Below are positions 50,614 to 63,385 of a stretch of 64,000 bases of DNA, piece after piece. The notes beneath the pieces are model-generated. The model was not told the origin of the DNA, searched no databases, and saw only the letters and a program-made list of their open reading frames with translations. Position 1 is the first letter of the stretch. The number at the start of each line of letters is the position of its first letter. Source of the DNA: Camarhynchus parvulus (lineage: Eukaryota; Chordata; Aves; Passeriformes; Thraupidae); assembly GCF_901933205.1 (NCBI RefSeq), contig NC_044573.1, forward strand, positions 48,389,493 through 48,453,492. Reading direction: 5' to 3'. Position numbers and translations under genes: made by a program.

Positions 50614-50874
50614 ATGACGGACCGCTACACCATCCACAGCCAGCTGGAGCACCTGCAGTCCAAGTACATCGGCACGGGGCACGCCGACACCACCAAGTGG
50701 GAGTGGCTGGTGAACCAGCACCGCGACTCGTACTGCTCCTACATGGGCCACTTCGATCTGCTCAACTACTTCGCCATCGCCGAGAACGAGAGCAAGGCGC
50801 GCGTCCGCTTCAACCTGATGGAGAAGATGCTGCAGCCCTGCGGGCCGCCCGCCGACAAGCCCGACGAGTCCTGA
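50614..50874 (+). CDS. SF3B5: Splicing factor 3B subunit 5 (SF3b10), complete single-exon gene
   Basis: The 86-residue protein is the expected full length for SF3B5, and the start MTDRYTIHSQLEHLQSKYIG is the hallmark N-terminus. SF3B5 is a small subunit of SF3b within the U2 snRNP. It packs against SF3B1 and SF3B3 and helps hold the branch-site recognition module in the nucleus; in animals it is also reported in SAGA. No signal peptide, membrane segment or repeat is present; it is a compact helical protein with a short hydrophilic proline-containing tail. The ATG follows a GC-rich 5' UTR in a Kozak-like context (GCC before ATG, G at +4 absent). The frame ends at TGA and an AATAAA follows about 137 bases later, as expected for an intronless gene. 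Only the last residues seem to differ from the human protein as I remember it, so this copy looks functional rather than a retropseudogene; it lies at the syntenic position beside STX11. Confidence 0.98.
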   Translation: MTDRYTIHSQLEHLQSKYIGTGHADTTKWEWLVNQHRDSYCSYMGHFDLLNYFAIAENESKARVRFNLMEKMLQPCGPPADKPDES

Positions 50875-51010
50875 GCCTCCGTCCTGCCGGTGCCGGCCCT
50901 CGCTCCCGTGTGGTTCCCGCGAAGGACTGACTGGCCGGGAGAAGCCTCGCAAAATGCCTGCTTCCGGACTCTGACTGTGCAGTCGTTCTCCTTTTTTTCA
51001 CGTGGAATAT

Positions 51011-51016
51011 AATAAA
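51011..51016 (+). terminator. SF3B5: SF3B5 poly(A) signal
   Basis: A canonical AATAAA lies 137 bases after the stop codon in the gene's orientation, followed by a TG/T-rich stretch (about 51034-51052) that could be the downstream element. Cleavage would be expected about 10-30 bases downstream. Confidence 0.75.
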
Positions 51017-51049
51017 GCTTCCTGGGCATTCCTAATGTTTGGTTTGGTA

Positions 51050-54000
51050 GTTTCCTAGTGCGAGGTTTTTGTTCCCAGGGTGCTGGCACTCGATGTTGAG
51101 CGTTTCAGTGCAACCTTCCGAGGTGAAAGCCTCGGATGCTCCTAGACAGCATTTTCCCGACCAGGCGGATTGATGCTTACTTACAAAACTCAGTTTTGGG
51201 AGGAGAGAGGGGAACTTTGTACTCAAAGGGTTTGATTTTTTGGTAGCAATAGTATGTGGGGTGGTTTGTGGTGTAGCATAAGTCAGTTCCTCTAGTACTT
51301 AAAAATTCCAAAATGGCTTTTCTCTAAACACTATTTTCTTGCCTCATATTCGTCTTTCCTGTACCTTTGAGTTTTTCAAACATCGATTCTTTCTGATACA
51401 AATTAGCTACTTCTTTTTCCCCCTTATGCTTACTAGTAACCTAGCATTCAAGTTTTTTCTGCCTTACATCAATCAAAGATAGTAATATTGGGTTAGTCTT
51501 TTTTAATATGGAATAAGAATATAAGGGTTATTCACCACTACTTGGAAGTAAAATGCTTCAAGGTGATACAGATCAGTTTGCATACTGAACAGGTGTTGAT
51601 TCTTATTTATCACTTAAAATAGGCTTTCTATTCACCTACAGTAAAAATAAATTTTGAGTTCTAATAGATGGAAAGACCTCAGCCCAAAACTGTAAGATAT
51701 GTGCCTTGAAAAAATAAAATGTTCTCATTTCTGTCACGTTTGTTTGTATTAACATTGGAGGGGAAAGTCCAGTGTTTTGTGGTCCTATTAAACACACTCT
51801 GCAAGCTTGTCAGTGATTATTCTGTGAAATCAGCGATCTAGAGTCAGTACATCCGTCTTCTGAAGAATTCAGAGGTGGCATTTTTCAAAATTTGTTGCAC
51901 ATAGTAAATGAGGGCATGGGTGAAGTGGTTGGAAAGACATTTTACCTCCAAGTTTTGTGGGGAACTACTTCAGTTTACAATAAATAAGGGGAATATGTAG
52001 AAAACTGGTTCTTAATTTGCCTGCAAGCTGGTGCAGGTAATTTGAAGAGCATCTGTTCCTCAGGTACTGGCTGGAAGTTTTCTGTAAGTTGAATTCAAGC
52101 ACTTAGGCGTAGGTGTGCAAGGCAGTCTTGCAATGATTGGGGAAAATTTGCATCTAAATAAAACAAGTTTTCCATTCAGTTTAACAGTTCATGTTACAAG
52201 TCTGCTCTCTTACCAAATCTTAGAACCTTGCCTTCCATAAAGCATCTCCTCTGCTGGCAGCTAGCAGGGAGTTGGTGTGTGCAACAGGGGGTGACAAAAG
52301 GAGCCTTAGTGCTGGGCCTTGGCAGCTGGAAAAGGGGGGCTGAGGATTACAGGTGCTTTTGTAATGGTTTGCAAGCTGGACTTGGAATGTTTTGTGACGT
52401 CTTGAATCTCCTACAATAAGGATAAACAGAAACCATGAAGTTTCATCACTCCTGCATAAATTAGAAATTGGAACTATTTCACAGGAGATTTCTCTTATGA
52501 TAAAATAAAAATTATCTCTACCTGTGGATATTCTCAGTACTTTTTAAAAAGTGAGCAACAAATATGTGACACATAAGTAAAGATTAATGCTCTTTTGCAG
52601 GCTGGCTCTTCACTGTAAAGGCCAAACAGCCCTCAGGGACAAGTCAAGATTTACGTGGTGAACGAACTTGCTGGTTCTTCTCGTTATACTTGCTTGGATC
52701 CCAATTAGGCACATACCTCTCTTTTAGCGTGGTTGAAAGATTTTTTTAGAGTGTCTGTACTAAGTAATGATTATGAAACATTATAAACACTTCCTTAAGA
52801 AATTGAGAAAATGAAAGGAAAGCTGTAATTTTTAAGAATTCTAGATAAACTTGAAGTAAATTAGGAGACACTGAAGAGTTTGTTTCTAGACTATGGTATA
52901 TTTCCTAAATCCCAGATCATTTTAAAAACCAAGAAAGGCAGTGATCTTTTACATTTTATTACTGAAAAGGGTAAAACCTACAAAGAACAGAATTAATTAC
53001 CTGCCCTATTGGGATGCAACTGATTTTTATCCTGATTGAAAGGTGACAGATACTGTTTATAAATTGGCTTGATATTTTCATTATGTTTTTTTTACATCCA
53101 AGCAATATGGCTTTTAATGAAAAAACAGGTGGATACTTTAAAAAGCTGATAAAGCTTTCCAATAGAAAAAAGTCATTTGCTTTTTTCAGTGAGGTAATTC
53201 TAAGGTTCCAAGTGTGTGTTACACTTTTTTTCACAATGGGTGAATAGAATAGCATGGGAATCCTAGCACAATCCCATCACTCTATTGCTCGGAATATCTT
53301 GATATTTTTGTTTATTTTATGATTTATCAGAATGATAGCAGTACAGTGGTTACCATTGGCACAGAGCAGCAATTGCACTAGTGAGCTGTTTTCTGCAAAC
53401 TGTAAAACTTGGGCCAATTCTTTCATTTTATTCATGTTCAGCATAAAACTCAGTTGCTTTTTAAGATCATTTGTATATATTAAACTTTCATAGATGATAA
53501 CATTTGTGGTCTGTTTTAGCATCAGGATTTTACTTCAGCATATGAGGTAATTCCTTTTAAAAGATGAGCTATTTTAAGCAACACTGACTTTTCCCCTCTT
53601 CACCACAAATCAATTCATGCAAAACCAGCACAAGTGGTTTCTGAATCCTCATTGGAGTTCCATTTGCTCTGTAATGTACCACTAACTCCATAGATTTTTT
53701 GTAGTAAAATAAAAAAAAAAACACAAGCATCATCCTTCCCCTGCCCTCACAAGACCCATTTGATTTCATAGTACACAAAGAGGTTGTTTTTTGGTTGTTA
53801 AAATTTAATCATGCTGTATTTAATTTTTGTACTGTTGTTATAATACATCCACAAATGCATTCTCTATGCACTTTCTACTGCCCTGGTGTTAGCTTAATTG
53901 TCCCAAAGGACTTAGTTACTTTTAAAATGAATTGAACTGTGGCACATTGCTGCAAGTTAGACAATCTTGTTTGAAAATACTATTAATGTTCCTTTATTCC

Positions 54001-55689
54001 TTGTCTGTTTGCCATTTTCCTTCTATATTCACCTCTCTGTTAATTTCAGTCATATATGATTTGGGAAAAAAGCCCTGGGAATGTAATACAGTTCCGGGTA
54101 TTCTTTGTTGCCTTTTGAAACTGAGCCATCATTCTATGCTATCATGAAGAAATGTGTAAGGATGCTGACATACCTGAATGCTTCTGACTGCTCTAAAAAA
54201 AGAACTAAAATAACATTTTTTTCCTGAGTTCAGAATTTCACCATTTTTCATTCTCATTTTCATACCAACTTGGTAATCACTTTTATTGGAAAAATCACAA
54301 AATATGTTGGACTTCCCCTTGTAACATGTACCAGAACGCACAAAACACGTACCCTGAAACAAATAGTTCACAGCTGGAATTTACTTTGAAATCTCCATCA
54401 AATGGCTGGAATAGTCCACCTCAAATACATCTACTTAGACAAAGAGATTTTTGTGAAAAAGAAATTTAGTCCAGATAATTGGTACTCTGATCATGGATGA
54501 ATGACAGTTCAAACTTCTTGTAAGTTGCGAAAAAAAAATCAATTTTGAGATGACATATGTGAAATTAGAACTTTAAAGTATGCAAATTACAACAGCATTT
54601 ACTCAGATTCAAGAGAGGCATGGTTGCCCCATGGTTTTTTTCTGCTGCACAGCTGGCTTAGGAGCTGTGAAAGCATCAGAGTCCGATGCCTCACAGGTAA
54701 TGCTGATATCGGTGCTTGTGGGGCTGCATTGTAAATCTCGTTGCTGAAATGGATTTAAGATTAAACTTGCAAAGTTGAGGTTTGTAAACATCCTACAAAG
54801 CCCCGCGGTTGCATTTAATGTTTCTCTTCTCCCATCAGGCTTATAGCTTGACCACACGTGGCAGTGGCATAATTGAGCAGTGAGCTGCTGTGAACAGATG
54901 GGGAATAAACAACTGGATGTGAAACTGTCTTAAGTTGCCTTTGCCCAGAAACCTGTATATTTTATATTCTGAGCCAGAGGTCATTACAATCTGTGCAGAA
55001 ACTGTGGGCTAATAACCTGCAGGCTGCTGGATGATTTGCTGCATGCACAGCTGAGTGCACGTGTAAAGCCCAGAGAATCAGAATTAAACATGATCACAGT
55101 GCACAACTAAGCAGGCATCAGCTGGCATAAACAAACAAGTTTTGTGTTTCCTCATGCTTGACTAGCATGTAAGCAATATTCTTTCCATACAGCGTTAAAA
55201 GAAATTGAATCTGCTTTCTAGGTTTTTTAACAGGGAAATCCTAATAGTTCCTAGCCTGGCAATTTCCCTATCATGTATCATCAACTACACTCAATCCTCC
55301 AATTTTTAGTATGCATCATAGACTGAAACTTTATTATTTTGATTAGTCTGAGCTATAGAATTAATGGAGAAGCCAGGGATATTTAGAGGAGGTAGAATGT
55401 TTTTTTAAAATGTAGTTTTCCAGAAACAAGCAGTGAGCTTCTAATGTCATGTTCAGGACAAGGATAAAATTAGTTAAATTTGAAGCATATTTCTTCATGT
55501 ACTACCTTTTCCAGTGATAGCATGGCCCCAGTGTTTAAGTATTCATCTTAACCTTATGGTTCTGATAAGATTTCCTAGAGGAACAAGAAACATTAAGAAA
55601 CTGGTGACTTGAATGGTTACTGTCCTAATAACATTGGAATGAAAAGTCAAGGAAGAAAATAAAGCAGCCTCTTTCATCCTGTGCCAGTC
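51050..55689. other. Intergenic stretch downstream of SF3B5
   Basis: AT-rich with short frames only. An octamer ATGCAAAT occurs at about 54579. No gene or recognised repeat. Confidence 0.5.
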
Positions 55690-56018
55690 CATCTTTGTGG
55701 GAGAAGTTAAAGAGGGCTTATAAGAAAGATAGGGATGGACTAAAAATCAGGGTCTGTTGTGATAGAGCAATGGTTTTAAACTGAAAGAAGGTAGATTCAG
55801 ACCAGGTTTAAGGAAGAATTTTTTTTTTCTATGAGAATGGCAAAACGCTGGAACAGGTTTCTCAGAGAGGCTGTAAGGTTTCAAGGGCAGGGTAGATGGG
55901 GCTCTGAGCAGCCTGGTGTAGGTGAAGATGTCCCTGCTCATTGCAGGAGGGTTTGACTAGATGACCTTTAAAGGTCAGTTCCAACCCAAACCACTTCCTT
56001 ATTTTATGGTTCTAATGT
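55690..56018 (+). mobile_element. CR1 LINE 3' end
   Basis: Landmarks: GGGATGGACT, GCAATGGTTTTAAACTGAAA, AACGCTGGAACAGGTTTCTC, GGGGCTCTGAGCAGCCTGGT, TTTGACTAGATGACCTTTAA and CAGTTCCAACCCAAACCAC. 5'-truncated. Confidence 0.92.
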
Positions 56019-57797
56019 GAGCGGGAAAAATCTCCTCTAATAAAGTATCATAGTTGGTACCTTTCAAGCTGAGTGAAATAAAGAGTTCTTTGTTTGGCTC
56101 TGGAAAGGATCAAAGCTGTTGCTAAAGTTGTGGAAGTGCTCTCAGTATCTCTCTCATGCCTTTCCAGTGCAGGGCATGTGACAATGTTGCTTTTCAACTG
56201 TAAAACCCACAGGCTTTCATGTCATTATGCTGAAGGATACAGCTTTTTTTCAAATGTCCTTCTGCTAGATCACTGTCAAGGCAACATTGCATCTAAAACA
56301 TTCAGGCCTTTAGCTGTTACTACTCTGATTTCCGTTTCATAGAACAACCATAGCATGAAACTAATAAAACTAGTTAAAAAATACTGAAGATGAAAGAATA
56401 TGTGGCACCTGCCCCTCCTTACCTCTTTTGTGGAAATCATCTTCACATTATAAGACTCAGAAATGCAGATTCAGATTCAGTGCTTCATATTTTAAAAGCC
56501 TAAGATTGCCTTTGGCATTATCAGACCACTGTTTGTGATGGTTTAAGAGATGGCAATAACTAGGACAGCTAAGCTCACTGCTTCACCTGCAACTGCTCCA
56601 CAGTGCCTTTCTGGGGCAATTTCTACTCATGGGACTGGACTCTGCAAGATATCACTGGGTCAGACTTGGCTGAGCACGGCTTCCTTGGGCTGTCCTGAGA
56701 GTGTGGCAGGCTGGGAAAGTGGTCTGTGCCCACACCAGAGCTTTGGGACTTTGCTAGGCCTTCACACAAGTGTTGTTTAAAGAACTGCATTTGCTTTTCA
56801 TTGCTTGTTAAAATGTTTCCCTTGTAAGACACTGATTCTGAATCAGATATCTGCATACAAATCTGTGAGTACTGCAGCTGGCCTGGGGTGAGCCTGGAAC
56901 ACTGCAGTGAGTGAAGGCTTTGGCAAACAGTTCCCCCAGTGCTCCACTTTGTGATTTTATTCCCAGTATTTTGATTGCTTGTTTATGATGAGGCATTAAA
57001 GGAAAGAGACTATCCATATGCTCATCAAACAAGTCACAGGAAGCAAGTAGTGCTGTAGGATCTCAGCAGCAGGATAACTGTCAGGGTGGAAAGTGGAGAC
57101 TTCACAGGGCGGTGCAGGCCCACAGGCTGGCCCTATGAGGCTTTGCTCCCCTGCAGGCTGGGATTTACCAACCTGCTGAGCAGGGCACTTGAACATTCCG
57201 TCTGTCAGTCAGCCTGGCCTGGATCGTGCCCAGCTTTCACCATCTCATCTGCAGATTCTCATTGAATCACAGTGTTTAACCACTCAGTGTCTCGCTGCAT
57301 CAGGCCTATGGGTGACTTCTCTGCCAATGAAGGTTGCTACCCTGCCAGGTGCTTTGCAAGCAAGGGAGGAGCCCCAGTAGGGCCTGCAATCTAGTCAGAA
57401 GAATTGTGAATGTGAAGCCCAGTGGAAAAGAGGATCCTCAGGAAAGCTGCTGGAATAATGCCCAGGGACATCTCTTTCTATCTGCATGAACTTCATACCA
57501 AAGTTTTGTGGCTGTGAGCTGCAGAACATGGGCCTCATCCCAGAGTATCACTCTGAGCTGCTGCTTGGCTCTCAGAATATGAAGCATGGTGCAGATGTGA
57601 CAGTGAAAAGCCAAGCTTAAACACTGAAAATTAATTGAAGCAACATTTGTAACACATGCACTGGTGAGACTGCCAGCACCAGTGGAAAGGTGGGCTGAAG
57701 TCAGCAATGTACAAGAACTGTATTATCTGTTGGACATGATGTATGTTGTCTAGGAAATGAGACAGCAGCATTGAGGGATCGCAGTGCTTTATAATTC
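56019..57797. other. Intergenic stretch, nothing recognised
   Basis: Slightly higher GC around 56.6-57.4 kb, with short unconvincing frames. No known gene or repeat is recognised. Confidence 0.5.
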
Positions 57798-57803
57798 TTA
57801 GAG

Positions 57804-58188
57804 TGTGATGGTGTTCACAGGGGTCTCAGGTTGAGGGAAGAGACGAGGATCTGACTCCATGTTTCAGAAGGCTTGATTTATTATTTTATGATATATATTA
57901 CATTAAAACTATACTAAAAGAATAGAAGAAAGGATTTCCTCAGAAGGCTAGCTAAGAATAGAATAGGAAGGAATGATAACAAAGGCTTTGTCTTGGACTC
58001 CCTGTCCAAGCCAGCTGGGCTGTGGTTGGCCATTAATTACAAACATCCAACATGGGCCAATCAAAGATGCACCTGTTGCGTTCCACAGCAGCAGATAATC
58101 ATTGTTTACATTTTGTTCCTGAGGCCTCTCAGCTTCTCAGGAGGAAAAAATCCTAAGGAAGGATTTTTCAGAAAAGATTTCTCTGACA
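57804..58188 (-). mobile_element. Solo LTR, same family, with perfect 6-bp target duplication
   Basis: This 385-bp copy of the LTR at 25129 is flanked by TTAGAG on both sides (57798-57803 and 58189-58194). It has TG...CA ends and the AATAAA on the minus strand. It is collinear with the other copy over its whole length with only scattered differences. No viral genes flank it. The intact duplication shows insertion as a full element followed by LTR-LTR recombination. Confidence 0.88.
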
Positions 58189-59504
58189 TTAGAGGAAGAG
58201 ATTTTATGCTTCATGCTGCCCTTATGGCAGTTAGCTGTAAGCCTTTTTCTGTAAGCTTTCTGAAAGCTATCTACCTCCCCACACTTCTCCAAGGACATTA
58301 CCAGAAAAGCTAATGTCATGAACCAGGAACAAAGCATTTTTCTTGGCAAAGCTGAGCAGCAAGCTTCAGGTGTTGTGTACAAAAAGAAAATAAAGGAAGA
58401 TGTGAATGCAAAGTAAAATGCCTGTTCCTGGCTATGACTCTGTGGGGATGGTCTTTTCCTGCAAAAGATAACTTAAATTGAAAATAAGGGCTCAAGAACA
58501 AGTTACTTGTGGTAAACTAACAATGAGGACATACCTGCTGCGCTGTAGCTAGTGGCCATTGCACATCCTTTCTTTAGGGTCAAATATGGGATCTTCTTCG
58601 TATTTCTTGGAGGAATTTTCCTTCCATCACTGAGGCACTATTAGGAAAAAACAGGGCAGAAAAAAACTCCCTGAGGCACTTTCCCCAAAGTAGGTAAATG
58701 GCGTGCTGAAAGTTCAAACCCTGAGTTCCCCGGCTGTAAATTCCACGTCTTTGGCATGAGCTATTGAGGGAATAGTTGCAGTAACTCAAGCTAAGTCTCT
58801 CCTGTGGAAGGGTAGAAGTACCTTGATGGACTGGAGAGCAAAGGGCTGCAGAGAATTTACCACAGCTCTGTGACTCTGTCCCAAAACACAGGAGATGGCA
58901 GCCAAGACAGCAGGGTGTATTCCAGCAGCACCATGACCATCTATGGGTCTCACTCATCTGTGGGTCTCCCCCATCTGTGTGAACAGAAGCACTGTATAAA
59001 ATCAAAAAGGTTAAATGAAAAGATCTGCCAAGGGAAACCTCTTCAATCTTGTGAACAACTTTCTTCTTTCTAATGTGTTAACTCCAACTCAAAATTGCAT
59101 AATGGTAAGAGATGGTTTTTGCCCCTTATATGAAATGCATATGTTCCAGATAGAAGAGCTGTTTCAGATGCTTGAGGAGGATGAAATATGAGTCTGCTCA
59201 GTCAGTTGGAGAGAATTTTACTCTGAAGTTTGAAAATGGCACAATCTCAAGTTTAGTTCTGGAAATACTCTAACACTTAGGTATTTTAAAGGCAGGACTA
59301 ATCATATACATGAAAGAAAAGCATTCAGGATTTCTGGCCTTCTCTCTTATGATAGCAAAGATGACATCCAAATTTTACTTCAGCTGTCAAGATGGCTTTA
59401 CAGCCAAACATAGCTCAGCAATGAGTAAACTCTAGGCTAGTTGTTGTATATATAAATCATCTCAGTGGAATTCTGGAACTGATCCTCATTACTTGTTTGT
59501 TTTA

Positions 59505-59555
59505 CTTGTACCTTTAAAATATAGGAATTTTATTCCTATATTTTAAAGGTACAAG
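59505..59555. repeat. Perfect inverted repeat, 24-bp arms, 3-base spacer
   Basis: The left arm (59505-59528, starting CTTGTACCTTTAAAATATAG) and the right arm (59532-59555, ending TTTAAAGGTACAAG) pair without a mismatch around TTT. A 24-bp perfect arm is well beyond chance in this composition. Confidence 0.93.
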
Positions 59556-59837
59556 CTCTCATCCTGGGCATCTCTTCCTTTGCCTCAGAAAAAGATTTTG
59601 TTCCTAGTTTGGCCAGAAAATTTGTGCATCTGTCTTCCATGCTCTCCCTCAGAATAAAGGCATGACAAAGCTCTAGGACTGAAGGCATTATTAATTTATG
59701 TAAGACTTGCATTAAGACAGTCCTCAGTCATGTTGGGGGTTGTTAGAGTTCTGTTATTTCACTACAGTGAAGCAGCTAAGGTTTTGTTCTTTTAATTCTG
59801 AGGGACAGGAGGACAGTGGGTTTGTTCTTGCCTTTAG

Positions 59838-59925
59838 TCTTGAGCACTGCCTGGCAATGGAAAGGAAGCAGCGCCAGGGAAAGGCCAGGAGGGAGGCTCG
59901 GGGCTCTCATGCCTTCCCTGCTCAG
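59838..59925 (+). other. Candidate 88-bp exon of an unidentified transcript
   Basis: A pyrimidine-rich acceptor (TTTGTTCTTGCCTTTAG) is followed by 88 GC-richer bases and a consensus donor (CAG then GTGAGTAGT). An ATG at 59857 opens a frame that reaches the donor after exactly 23 codons, rich in Arg/Lys/Gln. I do not recognise the peptide. By synteny, a PLAGL1 5' exon on this strand could start right of SF3B5, but there is no CpG island nearby and no zinc-finger sequence, so the identity is open. Confidence 0.35.
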
Positions 59926-62900
59926 GTGAGTAGTGAGGCCTCAGGACCTCCATCCTGGGCACACCTGTCCTGTCCCCACCCATCCCATTCCAAAATCCCC
60001 TGTCCAGGCCCAGGCTTCCCACAGGAGAGTGGGAAATGCATTTCTTTGCATTTCGTAGTATTCACATGTAGATATCTTTTACATCTGGTTGAGCCTGAGG
60101 CAAAGTTTGGCAAGGGAGTCCACTTGGAAGTTGTGACTCAATGAGAGTCTCTCCCTTTTTCCCTTTAACCCTCACCTTTTCCTTACCCTTGTCCCTGTCT
60201 CTGCATAGATAATTTTTGGGTTGAATTCACTTTTGTGGTGATTTATTTCAGATTTCAGATTTCAGTTCGCTTTTTCTCTGTGTGCTTTTACCATCTAGTA
60301 ATCTGTAGAGCAAACCTTGCCAATGAACTCTACCTGCTTTTACTGATGAGAACTTTTGGGGATTTTAATATGATGCATCTGCTACCTTCTTAGTAACAGC
60401 CATATCTGATAGCTGTCACTAAGAGATTGTTTACAGAAAACACCAACCTTCAATTGTGTGATACTTTAGGTGTGATATGGAAATTGCTCAGATAGAGTTA
60501 AAAATCACTATTCTGGAGTTAAGAATGTTCCATATAGAAAGCTACTGTATGCCAAAGTTTGATATGCTGATCTGAAGAAGACTTTTTTTGTCCCATGTTA
60601 CTTCTTATGAGGGCCTATGTCTTACAGTTCTTCTGATGTACTTCCCATAGTGCATAATATGATCTGCTGATTAAGCTGTTCCTGAGGTTGATAATCACAC
60701 TTCCATTACAGCTAAAGATGTGGCAATATGTATTCCAGTCTCAGTGTCACAAATCTATTTTTTTCTGTTTCCTGACAGTAAATTTTTTTACAATATTTGG
60801 ACTTCACTCATCATTGCAAAGGCAATGGAAGTCAGGAGCAGCTAAGGAATCCAGCCTGGGAACCTGTACAGATACAAAATAATAGGATGAGTTTTGTCTA
60901 TACTTTGGTAGCTGTGAAACAGACCAAAGAAAGCATACTCCAAACACAACACATCCTGCCCAAAAGCAGAGACAAGTTTGCAGTTCCTATTCTGCTAGAA
61001 GAAGATAAGCAAGACTTTTGAAAAATAAAGAACAGTAACTATGGATGCAGGGAGTATTTCAATGGATTCAAAAGCTCATGCTCACTGTGTTCACCTCATT
61101 TTTCATTTGCAGGGGCTTCCCTTTATCTTGCATTTGGTATGTATGGGAAGTAGAAAGGGACATGAACAAAGATGGTATATTGTAGTGTACATGTAGAAAG
61201 TTTGTAGATGTCAGATGTATTCTGAATATCTTGCAGGAATTCTAGAATGATGAACAATAGATCAAGGTTTTTGTCATAGCCTAACTTTCAACAAAAGGTA
61301 AAATCTGTCACATGCAGGGACAGCCTCTAGGTGTCACTTGAGTATACAAAGTAGGAACAAAGTTTGTTCCTAAGAGCTTTCAAGACACAGTGCTATTTTG
61401 GTAGAAGTTAATTGTTTAATTGATTAGTGGGTTATTTTCTCATGATAGTAAAATATAATCAAGTTTCTGGTATTTCGTATTCTGAGCAAACAATCTGATT
61501 GTTTCACATAAGTTGAAGCTTGAGTAATTTATGGGGCTACAGAAAGAAGAATTTAAAATATGTGATATTGATAAGAAAAAGAAGTGTCAAAAAGTTAATC
61601 ATCAATTTCTTTAATAATTAGACAGTTGTGCAAGATGTTCTGCATCCTGAGATTATTGCATTATTTTTAGTGCTTTGAAAACAAGTTATATGGGCTAACT
61701 ATGCTAGAAAGCTGGTGCGCCCCAAATATGTGGATATTGGCAGTAGAAATGTCTGTATGTGTTTTTTTGGAAACCTAAATGTCTGTGGCAACTTCTCAGA
61801 GATCTGAAAGTCTTTGAACTGAGAAGATTTCTGTGTTAGTTCAATCCTTGACTCATTTCCTGCTCCTTAAGTGAGTGTCCTCATTTCAGGGGGGCGTGTA
61901 AGCAGTCCTTCTTCAGAAAAGAGTTTTGCATGCGTTTAAGAATGTCCTTTATCTTCATTGACTTTGTTCAGCCATGTCACCGTCTTGAAGTGTTTCCTGG
62001 AGTAGGGACAAGGCCAGTTATGACCATGGGTCTTCTTTTTCTTGTGTTTTATCACCTTCGTGTGAGTATTGTTCTTGATTGTTGTCACAAAACACATTTT
62101 GTAATGCAGAAAACTTATTTCACAGTCTACTACAGTTTTTACTATAGGCCAAATACTTATAGGCAAAAAATTCTTACATTAAAATTCAGCAAAACATTTA
62201 AAGAAACCTACTATTTTACCCCCTCCCTGCTATTTGAACATATTTCCAGTTTAGGGTTTTAAAATATTTAAGGAAATCAAGTCTTAGTCATCTTATTTAT
62301 GCAGATACTTGAAGCAAGGCTGGAACTGTGAAGTGGCACAGTCCTAGGATCTGATATAAACAGGAAATATAACACTCTTTTCATTTTAAATGAAGTTATT
62401 AGGAGAGTCACATGAACACTCCCTTGTATCTCAGATTGTGTACCAGTATTTTCAACATACTAGAATATTTGTTTATTTTGCAACATGAGGAAAAGAAGGT
62501 AAACTCATTTTATTTCACTGCCAGAAAACTAGGTTTCAGAAGCCATAGGTTCAAATTTTCTGTCCAGACAATGAGGTCATGAACCCTCTGAAGAAAAATT
62601 TTATTGTGTTTTCATTTAAGTTAGTGCTTCTTGAGCAGCATTTCTTGAAGTATAGCTAAATCTCTACTGATGTTTCCCTGTCTTCAGGAGTAGAATGTTA
62701 AGCCTTTTTGAAAGGAGGTTATAATTTAGAAAACTCTTATGTTCACAGAAACCTTTGGGTACTTTGCCACAGGATGGCAGTGTAACAGCACATGATGTTA
62801 AGTCTAATTTTTCTGAAGTGTTCTCGAAACATTGGTGATAGAATTTGTCTGTAACTAAGTGCAGCAGTGTTGCTTTTTAACTTTTCAAAATACCATTGTT

Positions 62901-63357
62901 CCCCTTGTATGGTTAGGGCATCTTTGCATATGTTTTAATTAAATTGCTTTCCTTTTGTGCTGTTCATTAGCTATACAATAAGCTTTAATAAAGGGTAATG
63001 AATCTCCTGAATATTCCTATTGTATCCTATGGTTAATAGTATTTTATTTGTAGACTACTCCCCACCATACTTTTTTTCAGAAAAGTAATTTATTCTTTAA
63101 AATGTACTTGCTTAGTTTCAGAATGTAGCTGTTAAAGTGATTCATCTGGTATATTTTCTTTTTTTTTTTTAAAGGATTGGGGTTTTTTATGAAATCAGTT
63201 TGGAGACTTCAGTTTGTAGTCCTTTGCTAGGTTCTCACAACTCTTCTTTTTCAGTCTTCAAGCCTATCTTTTTAAACATTGTTGTTTATCTCTCTGTAAT
63301 ATTTTATTGTTCAGTATTTTATTAACATTCAGTTCTTTCCATGCTTTCACTGCTTTG

Positions 63358-63385
63358 GATTCTTACTCTTACTTGAGTAAGAATC
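63358..63385. repeat. Inverted repeat, 11-bp perfect arms
   Basis: GATTCTTACTC (63358-63368) and GAGTAAGAATC (63375-63385) are exact reverse complements separated by TTACTT. Confidence 0.8.

Larger units (their letters stand above)
50340..50960. promoter_or_regulatory. SF3B5: CpG island containing the SF3B5 promoter and gene
   Basis: This GC-rich, CpG-dense block covers the proximal promoter, 5' UTR and whole CDS, with a weaker CpG shoulder from about 50090. It contains GC boxes (about 50351-50371) and a ZNF143-type element. No TATA box is obvious near the likely start site. Composition falls to AT-rich immediately after the 3' UTR. This is typical of a housekeeping promoter. Confidence 0.8.

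Noticed and set aside
50292..50952. 212-codon plus-strand and 137-codon minus-strand frames overlapping SF3B5
   Set aside because: They are shadows of the GC-rich SF3B5 exon; only the SF3B5 frame has family identity. The 177-codon upstream extension of SF3B5 is 5' UTR read-through, since the known protein starts at the internal ATG.
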